DNA of 64,000 nt, taken from CBDCBA01 sp965214125. Lineage in GTDB: Bacteria > Planctomycetota > Phycisphaerae > Tepidisphaerales > Tepidisphaeraceae. How positions within the stretch are numbered: the stretch's first letter is position 1; the number at the start of each line of letters is the position of its first letter. Below, piece by piece: positions 41,809-50,564 of the stretch. Location: NCBI GenBank assembly GCA_965214125.1, contig CBDCBA010000035.1, positions 1 to 64,000 of the forward strand, read 5' to 3'. A program made the position numbers and the translations under genes. The notes under the pieces are model-generated. The model ran no database searches. It worked only from the letters and a program-made list of their open reading frames with translations, and was not told the origin of the DNA.

Positions 41809-42933
41809 TTACTCGACGCTGAGCTTGGCGTGGAGCTTGCCGGCGTCGTGCAGCTCCTTCAGGATGGCGATGCAGTCGTCGGCCGGCACCTGAAGGGCGT
41901 CGAGCGCGTCGACGAGGTCGCGGAGCTTGGCGCGCTGCGGGCCGGTGGTGTTCGTGCCGACGGGAACGAACGCGGTGGTTCGCGTTCCCGGACGCCCGGT
42001 TGCGGCGAAGGGGTCTGCGCCGCCCGGGCCGATTACGCCACTGTCGTTGGCGATGCCGGCGGTGATGGTCAGGCCTTCCTTGCGAATGACCACCGGGCTG
42101 ATCTCGACGTCGCCGGTGATGATGATCGTGCCGAGCCGCTCGTTGATACGCACGCGCGCCTCGTCGGCGAGCAGCGGCACGGGAAGGCGTTGCACGCGGT
42201 CAATGAACGCTGCTGGCCGGGCCAGCTCGGCCGGGGGGATTGTCACCACTACGTTCTTCGGGTTCACGGCGACGGCCCACTCTTCGCCGTCGATGCCTTC
42301 GTACTGGTTGATGATCGTGGCAATCGTGTTGGCGGTGGTCCAGGTGGCGTGTGCGTCGTCGAGGATCAGGACGATCTCGCCGTTGCGCACGTTGGTACGC
42401 ATCAGGTCCTGGTTCATTGAGCATCCCCCCTCGACGCGGCCGGCCGTGGGATTGGTGTCGTCCTCGATGACGACCGCGCCCTCGGCGAGCGCGAAGAGGC
42501 CCCCGCCGCCGGGAAGCGGGCCGGTCATCGGCGTGGTGAAAAGCCGCCCACCCTTCAGGCTGCGCGCGGCACCGACGCTGGTGATGTGGACGTCGAGCTT
42601 GTCGCCGCTGCGCACGCCGTTGACCGGGACGGTTGCGGTGATGGCGACGATCGCGACGTTGTCGGCGTCGGACAACTCCGCTGGCGAGGCGTCGATGCCG
42701 AAGTTGCTCATCATCTGCCCGAGCGACCGCACGGCGGGTTGAAACTTGCCGCCGTCGCCGGTCCCGTTGAGCCCGATGACCAGGCCCATGCCGGTCAGCG
42801 TGTCCTCGCGCTGACCGTCAAGACGGGTGATGTCGGCGATGCGGGTGGCATCGACGATCCGCGGCAGTCCCCACAGCGCAGCGGTGGCCAGGGCAGTAAG
42901 GATTCCAGTTCGGATATGATTGCAAATGGGCAT
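41809..42933 (-). CDS. flgI: Flagellar P-ring protein FlgI
   Basis: Periplasmic P-ring subunit, 374 aa, with an N-terminal signal (ILTALATAALWGLP). Family segments are TRIADITRLDGQREDTLTGM, GLVIGLNGTGDGGKF, SDADNVAIVAITATVPVNGV and the C-terminal LRDLVDALDALQVPADDCIA. Its presence with FlgH shows that the motor crosses a peptidoglycan layer and an outer membrane. It follows flgH with a 28-bp gap. Confidence 0.96.
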   Translation of the reverse strand: MPICNHIRTGILTALATAALWGLPRIVDATRIADITRLDGQREDTLTGMGLVIGLNGTGDGGKFQPAVRSLGQMMSNFGIDASPAELSDADNVAIVAITATVPVNGVRSGDKLDVHITSVGAARSLKGGRLFTTPMTGPLPGGGGLFALAEGAVVIEDDTNPTAGRVEGGCSMNQDLMRTNVRNGEIVLILDDAHATWTTANTIATIINQYEGIDGEEWAVAVNPKNVVVTIPPAELARPAAFIDRVQRLPVPLLADEARVRINERLGTIIITGDVEISPVVIRKEGLTITAGIANDSGVIGPGGADPFAATGRPGTRTTAFVPVGTNTTGPQRAKLRDLVDALDALQVPADDCIAILKELHDAGKLHAKLSVE

Positions 42934-42961
42934 AAGATGAACGTGTGCGGTTGGCGTCGAA

Positions 42962-43741
42962 TCAGAAGGGGTTGATGAGGTCGATCACCCGCGGGATCAG
43001 CCCGCGGCGGGTCGCGTCGCGAACGGGGCCGCTCGTGCGCTTCTCGAGGCGAAGGTCGTGAAGCTGCGTGCTGAGCACGGTGTTCGCCGCGGTGATGTCG
43101 CCCGTGCGGCAGATGCCGGTGAGCACGAACATCTGCTCGTCCTCGTCGGTGCGGATTCGCTTGCGGGCCTGCACGACGATCGTGCCGTTGGGCTTGACGT
43201 CCAGCACCTCGGCCGTGATGCGGGTCACGAAGCTGTCGCGCCGGTCGGTTGAGCCGTCACCGCTGAAGCCGCGCTCGGCGTCGCCGGAAACGCCTTGGTT
43301 GCCGGCGCGGGTGCCGAGCGTCAGGCTGCTCAGGTCGATGTCGAGGTACTCCTTCAACTCCGCCTCCAGCTCGTACTTCTTCTCCAGGTCGGCCGATCCA
43401 ATCGAGCGGCTGGAGCTCTCCTCGCGGACGATGACCGTTACGAGGTCGTGTTTGCGCAGGACGGTCGGCTCCGGCGCGGGCACCGCGAAAAAGCTGATTC
43501 TCGGATCGATTCCCGCACCGACTGCGGCGTTGCCGCCGGCCTTGTTGGCGAGCTGCGCGTCGAGCAGGGAGCCGCCGGTGGCAAACATGCGGGCGGCGAT
43601 ATCGGCGGCCGTCTCGGCGGCGTCGGGGCCGCCGTCGGTGACTTGCGGGCGGCCGGCGTCGGACGTCGCGGGTGGGCGTTCGTCCTGCGCCGAAGCTGGG
43701 GCGGCAACGAGCAGGACTGCGATGGAAAGCGTGAGTCTCAT
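42962..43741 (-). CDS. flgH: Flagellar L-ring protein FlgH
   Basis: Outer-membrane L-ring subunit, 259 aa. It has a signal peptide (LTLSIAVLLVAAPASA, no lipobox cysteine, unlike enterobacterial FlgH, which is a lipoprotein). The core is LRKHDLVTVIVREESSSRSI, ITAEVLDVKPNGTIVVQARK and the ending LRLEKRTSGPVRDATRRGLI. About 60 additional residues separate the signal and the core. ATG 43741 is chosen because the hydrophobic signal begins there; the open frame before it shadows flgA. Confidence 0.94.
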   Translation of the reverse strand: MRLTLSIAVLLVAAPASAQDERPPATSDAGRPQVTDGGPDAAETAADIAARMFATGGSLLDAQLANKAGGNAAVGAGIDPRISFFAVPAPEPTVLRKHDLVTVIVREESSSRSIGSADLEKKYELEAELKEYLDIDLSSLTLGTRAGNQGVSGDAERGFSGDGSTDRRDSFVTRITAEVLDVKPNGTIVVQARKRIRTDEDEQMFVLTGICRTGDITAANTVLSTQLHDLRLEKRTSGPVRDATRRGLIPRVIDLINPF

Positions 43742-43773
43742 ATGCGTGAAGACGTACGTAAACGAATGGGGAT

Positions 43774-44835
43774 CTATCGGCTGAGTAGCCCGACTTGCGG
43801 GCCGGTCACACGCACCACGAGGGTGCGGCCGGTTGCTTCGCAGGCGGCGCGGACGATCTGCCCGAGGGAGGCGTCGTCGCGGCTGTAGGCGATGGTTTGC
43901 AGTTGCACGCCGCGTCGGTCGATCAGCACCGTCAACGGCTGGCCACGCCGGACGAGCAGGCGCGGGGCGAGCAGATCGGCCGTGAGAGTCTGGCCGATTG
44001 CCAAGTCGCGGGCGGCCTGCTGACCGGCCACTTGGTCCAGCGCCAGTGCGACGTCGTTGATGCTCGTGAGCGTGGCCATCTCCTTGCGGACGTCGCCGGG
44101 CTCGATCGTCTGCCCGCGGCCAACGGGCCGTGCCAGCACCAGGCGGGCGGCGGTGGCGTGGGCGTCCGCTCGGAGGAGGCGGTCTCGACCTTCGGCGTCG
44201 CGAACACGCCAACTCACGCGGCCGAGATCGTCCGCCCGCTCGGGGCGCACCAGCGTTGCGTCGGCGTCGGCGGCGAGTTCGGCATCGCGTGCGGACACCT
44301 CGAGCGTGATCTGCTCAACCGACAAGCTCAGCCGGCCGGCGAGGTCGGCCTTCAGACGGTCGATCAGCGGCAGGCGTAGGTCGGGCGCGATGAACTTCGG
44401 ACGCGGCGTCGCGACGGCCTCGATCGCGTCCCACTCCCCCGCCGGGTCGGCCGCCGCCACCTCCACCACGGGCGGCGCGGGCAAAGCCTTGTCGGTCACG
44501 GCGCATTCGGTTGCACCCCGAATGTGCAGAAGGTCCTGCCGCACGCCTGCGTCGCTGAGGGCGCGGACGATGTCCAGCACCGTGACCGCCTCGCCGTTGC
44601 GCGGCGTGATTTGGCGATCACGCAGCGCTGCGGGCAGGCCGTCGACTTCGCAGACGTTGCCAAGCGTCAGGCGGCCACCGATGCGCTCGGCGCGCTCGCG
44701 GAGCGTGATGACGATGGGCTCGTCGGGCGCGGCTGCGTGCGCGAGTTGAGCGCTGAGCAGGTGCGTCGCCAAGGCGAGCAGGAGCATTGCGCACAGCAGG
44801 CGGCGCTGCGACTTGTTGGTGGTGGGCGGGAGCAT
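43774..44835 (-). CDS. flgA: FlgA, P-ring assembly chaperone
   Basis: Periplasmic chaperone for FlgI, 353 aa. It has a signal peptide (LLCAMLLLALATHLLSAQLAHA), then a long N-terminal region and the C-terminal SAF/FlgA domain: RLVLARPVGRGQTIEPGDVR, AARDLAIGQTLTADLLAPRL, LVRRGQPLTVLI. It is longer than E. coli FlgA (219 aa). ATG 44835 is preferred because GGAGG lies 9 bp upstream; a GTG at 44856 is an alternative. It precedes flgH by 32 bp. Confidence 0.92.
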   Translation of the reverse strand: MLPPTTNKSQRRLLCAMLLLALATHLLSAQLAHAAAPDEPIVITLRERAERIGGRLTLGNVCEVDGLPAALRDRQITPRNGEAVTVLDIVRALSDAGVRQDLLHIRGATECAVTDKALPAPPVVEVAAADPAGEWDAIEAVATPRPKFIAPDLRLPLIDRLKADLAGRLSLSVEQITLEVSARDAELAADADATLVRPERADDLGRVSWRVRDAEGRDRLLRADAHATAARLVLARPVGRGQTIEPGDVRKEMATLTSINDVALALDQVAGQQAARDLAIGQTLTADLLAPRLLVRRGQPLTVLIDRRGVQLQTIAYSRDDASLGQIVRAACEATGRTLVVRVTGPQVGLLSR

Positions 44836-44897
44836 CGGGCGTGACCTCCATGTCACGAGGCGATCGTAAAGTAAATGACCGAAATCGATCGTAAGCG

Positions 44898-45713
44898 TTA
44901 GCCGCGGCGCAGGTTGCCGATGGTTTGCAGGGCCTGGTCGGCGGTTTGGATCGACTGGCTGTTGAGCTCGAAGTTGCGCTGCGTCTTGATGAGGCCGACG
45001 AGCTCTTTCACGGGGTCGACGTTGGAGCCTTCCAGGAAGCCCTGGCGGATCAGGCCCGCGCCGTTTTCGCCGGGCAGTCCCTCGATGGCGGGGCCGCTGG
45101 CGCTGGTTTCGACGAAGAGGCTTCCGCCGAGGAGCTTGAGGCCCTGCGGGTTGCTGAAGCGGGCTATCTCCAGCCGGCCGAGCACCTCGGCCTCGACGGC
45201 GCCGGGTGGGATGCCGGTGATGGTTCCATCTTCGTTGATGCCGATTGTGTCGATCGGCACCTCGATCGGGATGACCACCGGCGGGTCGAGCTTGTAGCCC
45301 TCGCCGAGCCCGAGGATGATCTCGCCCTGGTTGTTGCGGAAGAAGTCGCCGTTGCGGGTGAACGCCGCTCCGCCGCCGATGCCGTCGGCGGTTTGCACCT
45401 TGAAGAAGCCCTCGCCCATGATGGCAAGGTCCAGCTTGCCATCGGTGGGGTCGAGGGTGCCCTGGCCGAGGTCGAGCTGCGTGTTGCTGATCTTGACGCC
45501 CAGGCCGATCTGAATGCCGGCCGGCGAGGCGTCGCCGGCGTTGTTGAGGGTGCCGGGGTGCTTTTTGGTGAGGTATGTCAGGTCCTCGAAGTTGACGCGC
45601 TGCCGCTTGAAAGCAGTGGTCTCGGCGTTGGCGAGGTTGTTGGCGATCACGTCGATGCGGGTCGAAAGGGCCCGGATGCCGGTCGCGGCGCTGTTGAGTG
45701 CGGTGATGGCCAT
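44898..45713 (-). CDS. flgG: Flagellar distal rod protein FlgG
   Basis: Distal rod subunit, 271 aa. The N-terminal MAITALNSAATGIRALSTRI and DVIANNLANAETTAFKRQRV are the shared rod/hook motif; the C-terminal LEGSNVDPVKELVGLIKTQR and SIQTADQALQTIGNLRRG match FlgG. The frame continues upstream to 45794 through an inverted repeat, but the family start is the ATG at 45713. It follows flgF with a 112-bp gap that is filled by that repeat. Confidence 0.95.
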   Translation of the reverse strand: MAITALNSAATGIRALSTRIDVIANNLANAETTAFKRQRVNFEDLTYLTKKHPGTLNNAGDASPAGIQIGLGVKISNTQLDLGQGTLDPTDGKLDLAIMGEGFFKVQTADGIGGGAAFTRNGDFFRNNQGEIILGLGEGYKLDPPVVIPIEVPIDTIGINEDGTITGIPPGAVEAEVLGRLEIARFSNPQGLKLLGGSLFVETSASGPAIEGLPGENGAGLIRQGFLEGSNVDPVKELVGLIKTQRNFELNSQSIQTADQALQTIGNLRRG

Positions 45714-45721
45714 GAGAGCGG

Positions 45722-45820
45722 AAAGGGTGAAGGCAGAAGGATGAAGGATGAACCTGAGGCAGAGGCTGCGTCTGGATTCTGGCTTCGGGTTCATCCTTCA
45801 GCCTTCATCCTTCAGCCTTT
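45722..45820. repeat. Long inverted repeat of GAAGGATGAAGG words between flgF and flgG
   Basis: Arms 45722-45754 and 45788-45820 (33 bp each) are complementary with 4 mismatches. Each arm is a short tandem of the word RTGAAGGA, e.g. GAAGGATGAAGGATGAACC. The repeat fills almost the whole gap between two cotranscribed rod genes and would form a strong hairpin in the shared mRNA. Confidence 0.75.
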
Positions 45821-45825
45821 CCGGC

Positions 45826-46590
45826 TCACACTCTCGCCGCTTCGATGAGCTTGCCGAGGGCGGAGTCGGCGTGGCGGATCATGTTGGCGTTGGCTTCGAG
45901 GAGGCGGCCGGACTCGATCATGCGGGTGAGCTCGGTCGTCGGCTCGACGTTGCTGCGCTCGACGAAGCCGGGCTGCACGAGCTCCTCGCCGGGGGCGGCG
46001 TCGAGCAGCGGGCCGGCCGCTTCGTGCAGGCCGCCGCCTCGCGGGATCAGGCCGGCGGGGTCGTCCACGCGGACGAGGCGCAGTTGCCCGAGTGTTCCGC
46101 CCAGAGGCGAGGCGGAGTCCTGAAGGTCGCCAGCGCTGTTGAACGCGAGGCCGTCGCGGCCCACCTCGGCCGGCACGCGCATCGGCTGACCGTTGCGGCC
46201 CAGCACCTGGCGGCCCGGATCGTTCGCGAGCACCACGGCGCCGTCCGGGTCGATGGCGATGCGGCCGTCGCGGCTGAGCATCGGCGGGGCCGCGGGATTG
46301 TCGCGATCGACGACGGCCAGAAACGCGTCGCCGACGAGCGCGAGGTCGAGCGGGTTGCTTGTCTGCTCGAGCGGCCCCTGCGTCGCATCGAGGCGCGTCG
46401 GCAGCATGATGTTGCCGCCGGTCATGCCGGCCATCACGCCGGTGGCGTGGGCCGGACTGCGTTCGGCGTGGACCGTGAGCAGGCGCTTGAAGCCGGCCGT
46501 TTCGGCGTTGGCAAGGTTGTTGGCGATCGTGGCCTGCGTGGCGCGGGCCTCGGCCATACCGATAGCGTTGAGATACATGCCGTACATCAC
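45826..46590 (-). CDS. flgF: Flagellar rod protein FlgF
   Basis: Proximal rod subunit of the FlgF/FlgG family, 254 aa. The N-terminus MYGMYLNAIGMAEARATQAT and IANNLANAETAGFKRL carries the rod motif; the C-terminus has FVERSNVEPTTELTRMIESG and RLLEANANMIRHADSALGKL. FlgG is the next gene, so FlgF is the natural call. The start is either of two successive methionines (46590/46587). It is the first gene of the flagellar block visible here. Confidence 0.92.
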   Translation of the reverse strand: MMYGMYLNAIGMAEARATQATIANNLANAETAGFKRLLTVHAERSPAHATGVMAGMTGGNIMLPTRLDATQGPLEQTSNPLDLALVGDAFLAVVDRDNPAAPPMLSRDGRIAIDPDGAVVLANDPGRQVLGRNGQPMRVPAEVGRDGLAFNSAGDLQDSASPLGGTLGQLRLVRVDDPAGLIPRGGGLHEAAGPLLDAAPGEELVQPGFVERSNVEPTTELTRMIESGRLLEANANMIRHADSALGKLIEAARV

Positions 46591-46716
46591 GCGGAGCCTC
46601 CCTTCGAGCGAACTGCGGGCGCCGACAGTTCGACGCCGCCTTTGCAGTTATCGGCCCAAGGGCCTCCGTCCCATAAACGCGGGGCGGCGGCGGCGAAATG
46701 CGGCGCCGCGCACGAA

Positions 46717-46744
46717 ACGGCCCCGCGATCACTCGCGGGGCCGT
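46717..46744 (-). terminator. Terminator candidate after the GYF/zinc-ribbon gene
   Basis: 11-bp perfect stem ACGGCCCCGCG/CGCGGGGCCGT with a 6-base loop, 31 bp after the stop at 46776 and upstream of flgF. No long T-run. Confidence 0.55.
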
Positions 46745-46775
46745 CGGCGTGAACTGGGAACGAGATCGAACGCCC

Positions 46776-48695
46776 TTACAGCAGGCCGGGGGCCGTTTCG
46801 CCTTCTTCGGGCAGAACCAGCGGGGCATCATCCTCGTCGCCGGTGATGCCGGGGATCGGCACGTCGAACAGAAAGACGGCGACGGCGGCAATCAACAGGA
46901 GGAACAGCACGCCGATCGTGGCGAGGATGAGCTTGTTCCACAGCCCGCTGCGCGACCGGCCGTGGTGGCCGTGATGGCCCTTGAGGCGCAGGCGGCGGCG
47001 GTCGAGGTCGAAGACGGTCGCAAGCTCGTGCTGCGAGAGCAGGCCGTCCCCTTCGCCGTTTTCAAGAATGGCCGGCAGGTCTTCGAGGGACTGGCGGTGA
47101 TCGTCGTCATCGTCCGGGCCGTCGATCGTGCGGTCGTCGTCGTCGAAGTAGCTTTCGTCCTGACGCGGCGGGGCCGGCAGGCGGCGCTGCGGCGTGGCGT
47201 GGTATCGGCTGCGCGGCACTTCATCGTATTGGCGGGCCACCGGCGAGTTCGGGTCCGGCAGGGCGCGGCGGGCGGCGGGCCGCTCGTCGTCACGGGCGTC
47301 GGATTTGGGCGAGGCGACCTCGCGGATGGCGTCGAGCTGCTGGTCGGGGTTGCTGGGCGCCTCCATCAGCGCGCCGCAATAGATGCAGAAGTCGTCGGGC
47401 ACCTCGCCCTCCTCCGGCGGAAGGAGGCGGCGGTTGCAGTTCCAGCACAGGCCGAACAGGTGCGACAGGCCGCGCACGCGGGCGGCGAAGGTCCAGAGTT
47501 GCTGGGTGGTCGGCCCGCGGACGACGGTGCCGCTGTGCAGCTCGCCGATGCGGACCATCTCCTGGAGGGCGGCGAACCGCATGCCGGGCGTGCCGGTGCC
47601 GTCGCTGTCCTGCACGAACCACGGCCCGACCTTGCGGACGGTGGCGCGGCGGGTTTCGTCGTTGTCGACGCGGCCGCAGCGGGTGCAGGGGGTGCGGGCG
47701 CTTTCGTTGCGGTTGCCGCAGAACGGGCAGATGTGCCACGCGAGGTGCCGGGCGAGCTCGCCGCGGCTGGGGACGTGCTGGCGGTTGGGGACGCGCGGCT
47801 CGACCCACGACGTCGGCTCTTCGCCGGCGGGGGCGACCTCGTTGAGCTCGGTGATCGTCGGCGGCTGAGGCTCGGGTTGCTCGCTCAGGGCCGACTCGTC
47901 GACTTCGGCCTCGGGCTGCGGCGTGGCCTCAGTCGCGAGGTCCCCATCCGTGCTGTTCTGATCGCCGGTCTCGTCCGGCGCATCGGGCGATTCCGCGGCG
48001 GCGTCGTCCTGCGGGACGGGCTCGTCCTTCGGGACGCGCTCATCCTGCGGGACGGGGGGCTGCTCTGGAACGCGATCGTCGGGCATGTCCTCGGTATCCA
48101 CCAACTCTGGGGCGGCCTCGTCCGTCGCGGGGAGCGACTCCTCCTTCCAATCGGCCAAGGTCAGGTCGTCGGCCACCGCCGGGGATGACTCGGACGCGCT
48201 CGCCTCGGGGGCTTCCGTCGGCGTGGGGGCGGCAACCGTATGCGAGTCATCGGCATCGGCGGTTGCGATTGTGTCAGAGGCATCGGCGGAATTGCTGGCT
48301 GGGCCGTCGGCGGGCTCGGCTGGGTTGCGTCGGCGGCGCGTGGCGGTGCGCTGGCGGTTTTCGGCGACGTTCAGGCCCTCGTCGGAGCCGCCGGCGTCGT
48401 TGGAGCGGTGGTGGCCGTTGCGGGAGCCGTTGCGTGAGGCGTCGTGGGAACCGTTGCGTGAGGCGGCGTCGCCGGAGGAATCGGCGTCGTCGTCGGGCCC
48501 GTTGGCGAAGTCGTAGGGATCCAGGATGCTCACTTGAACGTCGTCGTCCTCGTCGAGCGCGAGGGTGGTGGCGAGGGTGGAGGTGTGCGTGCCGCCGGCG
48601 AGGTCTTCCGGGAAGTCGATGGCCGCGTCGCCGTTGAGGTGGGCGTGGGAGGCGCGGGGCGTGTTGGCACGGCTGGAATTGCTGGGGCGTGTCAT
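46776..48695 (-). CDS. GYF-like / double zinc-ribbon membrane protein
   Basis: 639-aa protein of unknown function. Residues 1-300 are disordered and acidic with Ser-Arg-Asn-Gly repeats. A first zinc ribbon (CPFC...CTRC, Cys 323/326/337/340) follows. A GYF_2-like domain is at about 356-412 (VGPWFVQD...GMRFAALQEMVRIGELHSGT...QQLWTFA). A second zinc ribbon has Cys 417/420/437/440. A linker leads to a single C-terminal membrane helix (KLILATIGVLFLLLIAAVAV) and a short acidic tail. It resembles planctomycete tail-anchored signalling or scaffold proteins. The cytoplasmic part would bind proline-rich peptides; this is inferred from the GYF fold only. Confidence 0.75.
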   Translation of the reverse strand: MTRPSNSSRANTPRASHAHLNGDAAIDFPEDLAGGTHTSTLATTLALDEDDDVQVSILDPYDFANGPDDDADSSGDAASRNGSHDASRNGSRNGHHRSNDAGGSDEGLNVAENRQRTATRRRRNPAEPADGPASNSADASDTIATADADDSHTVAAPTPTEAPEASASESSPAVADDLTLADWKEESLPATDEAAPELVDTEDMPDDRVPEQPPVPQDERVPKDEPVPQDDAAAESPDAPDETGDQNSTDGDLATEATPQPEAEVDESALSEQPEPQPPTITELNEVAPAGEEPTSWVEPRVPNRQHVPSRGELARHLAWHICPFCGNRNESARTPCTRCGRVDNDETRRATVRKVGPWFVQDSDGTGTPGMRFAALQEMVRIGELHSGTVVRGPTTQQLWTFAARVRGLSHLFGLCWNCNRRLLPPEEGEVPDDFCIYCGALMEAPSNPDQQLDAIREVASPKSDARDDERPAARRALPDPNSPVARQYDEVPRSRYHATPQRRLPAPPRQDESYFDDDDRTIDGPDDDDDHRQSLEDLPAILENGEGDGLLSQHELATVFDLDRRRLRLKGHHGHHGRSRSGLWNKLILATIGVLFLLLIAAVAVFLFDVPIPGITGDEDDAPLVLPEEGETAPGLL

Positions 48696-49194
48696 GAGGG
48701 TGCCGCTCTCGCCTTCGGGGCCGGGGTCGCACGGGGGCGGTGCGGTGGCCGTGGATAAGTCTGGGAACGTGTCGGGGGTCGCGTCGCGGAAAACGTTGGT
48801 CGATTGCCGACCGTGGCGGGGTGGTCGAACCGGCGGTGGCGGCGCTGAGGGCGGGTGGCGTCCGCACAATATCAGCGTCGCGGCCTCGCAACAGCGCGAA
48901 ACTCGGCGTCGCCGCGCCGCCTGTTCCAGCGACGCCAGCCCCGCCTCCGTGCGACGGGTCCCGCCCTGCATCGGCCGGGTTCCCGCCCTGCATCGACGTG
49001 CGACGCGGCCGCTTTAGACCGCGTTCACCAGCCGACGGCCCGTCCGCGAACCTGCGGCGACCGCTCGCACCCATCATCGCAAACGGATGCCCGATTCGGG
49101 CGCACAATCCCGCGAACGCCCCCTGCCGATAATGGACCCGTCGCCCCGGCTACCGTGGCCGACGTAGACCCCGTCCGCCTTGCCGCGCCCCACC
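48696..49194. other. 499-bp divergent intergenic region
   Basis: No gene seen. A short direct repeat CCCGCCCTGCATCG occurs twice (within 48956-48996). Promoters for the minus-strand GYF protein and the plus-strand acetyltransferase must lie here, but I could not identify them. Confidence 0.5.
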
Positions 49195-50472
49195 ATGCCC
49201 GACGCCCCGCCCTCGCCCGACCTGACGATCCGCCCCGCCGCCAGCGACGAACTCGACGTCGTCGCCCGCATCCGCGCCCGGTGTTATCGGCCGACCTACG
49301 CCCGCGAGCACGACATGCGCGATGCCGTCCGCGGCGACCGCGCCGACGCCGACGCGGGCGACATGCTCCTGACCGAGCTCGACGGGCGCGTCGTCGCGAC
49401 CACCACCTGCCTGCGCGGCGAAATGAACGTGCGCGGCAGCGTCTTCCCCTGCAACGGCATCGCCTGGGTTGGCACCAGCCACGACGCCCGGCGTAGCGGC
49501 GGGGTCGCCAGCGCGACCATGAAGCATGCCCTGAACCTCGCCCGCGAGCGCGGCGAGGTGCTCAGCGCCCTTATGCCGTTTCGCGCCAGCTACTACGAGC
49601 ACTTCGGCTACGGCCTGTGCGAGCGAAGGACGCTCTGGACCATCCCCGTGCCGATCCTGCCCCAAGCCCCGCGCGACGAGCCGCCCACGCACCGCTTCGT
49701 CGAGCCCGACGACGACGCGATGCTCCAACAACTCGCCGACCTGCGCCGCGGGCAGTTCGAGTCGGCCGAGCGCGGGCACGGCGATGTCGCCTTTCCGCAT
49801 GCGCCGATGGGCGGCATGCGGCACTGGTTCGACTGGTACACCGCCAACGGCTACCTCTTCGCCGACGTGGGCGAGGACGGCGCGGCGCGCGGGTGGATCG
49901 GCGTCCACCCGGTGAGCGAGGGAGATCGGATCGGCTTGCAGGCGATGCACGTGGTCCACGCCGACACGGCCGGGCTGGTTCGCCACCTGCGGTTCCTCGC
50001 GACGCTGCGCGACCAGTACGGCTACGTCGAGCTTGCCACGCCCGCCGACGTGCCGCTGAACGCCCTGCTGCGCGAGAGCCAGCTCCCCCACCGTGGCGTG
50101 CAGCACGCCCACGCGACGTGCGAACTGTCGGCCCGCAACCAGGTGCGCGTGCTCGACCACCTGAAGCTCCTCAACGCGATCGCCTGGCCGGCCGGCGTGC
50201 AGGGGAAGGCGACGATCGCGATCCGCGAGAGCGAGGGCAACACAACGACGTTGTCGCTCGACGTTTCTGACGGTCGCTGCGCCGCGACGGCGAGCGAGGC
50301 GTCGCCCGCCTTCACTTGCGCCGACAAGACGTGGGCGCCGATCGCCCTGGGCGAGATGACCGCCACGTTCGCCGCCGACGCCGGCCTGGCCGACTGCGCC
50401 GACCGCTCGGCCCTGCCGCTGCTCGACGCCCTTTCCCACGGCCCGCTGCCGTTTTGCCGGGAGTTCTTCTAA
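49195..50472 (+). CDS. Eis-like GNAT N-acetyltransferase
   Basis: 425-aa acetyltransferase of the Eis (enhanced intracellular survival) type. The first GNAT domain (about 1-150) has a substrate/CoA region VGTSHDARRSGGVASATMKH and PFRASYYEHFGYGLCERRTL. A second degenerate GNAT domain is in the middle (RHLRFLATLRDQYGYVELAT). A C-terminal SCP2-like domain follows (LSLDVSDGRCAATASEASPA) and the chain ends REFF, where Eis uses a C-terminal carboxylate. Eis enzymes acetylate amines such as aminoglycosides or lysines; the substrate here is unknown. ATG 49195 is preferred to the TTG at 49180. Confidence 0.87.
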   Translation: MPDAPPSPDLTIRPAASDELDVVARIRARCYRPTYAREHDMRDAVRGDRADADAGDMLLTELDGRVVATTTCLRGEMNVRGSVFPCNGIAWVGTSHDARRSGGVASATMKHALNLARERGEVLSALMPFRASYYEHFGYGLCERRTLWTIPVPILPQAPRDEPPTHRFVEPDDDAMLQQLADLRRGQFESAERGHGDVAFPHAPMGGMRHWFDWYTANGYLFADVGEDGAARGWIGVHPVSEGDRIGLQAMHVVHADTAGLVRHLRFLATLRDQYGYVELATPADVPLNALLRESQLPHRGVQHAHATCELSARNQVRVLDHLKLLNAIAWPAGVQGKATIAIRESEGNTTTLSLDVSDGRCAATASEASPAFTCADKTWAPIALGEMTATFAADAGLADCADRSALPLLDALSHGPLPFCREFF

Positions 50473-50480
50473 GCGGTTTC

Positions 50481-50554
50481 GCAACCGGTAGGGTGGGATT
50501 CATCCCACCTCGGGTTCTGCCGGATGGTGGGATGAATCCCACCCTACGGGTTGC
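50481..50554. repeat. Nested inverted repeat, TAGGGTGGGATTCATCCCACC family
   Basis: Arms 50481-50509 and 50526-50554 are 29 bp with one mismatch. Each arm holds GGTGGGATTCATCCCACC or its complement, itself a hairpin. It lies between the convergent acetyltransferase and aat genes and could also act as a terminator. Confidence 0.82.
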
Positions 50555-50564
50555 GGAGCATGAC

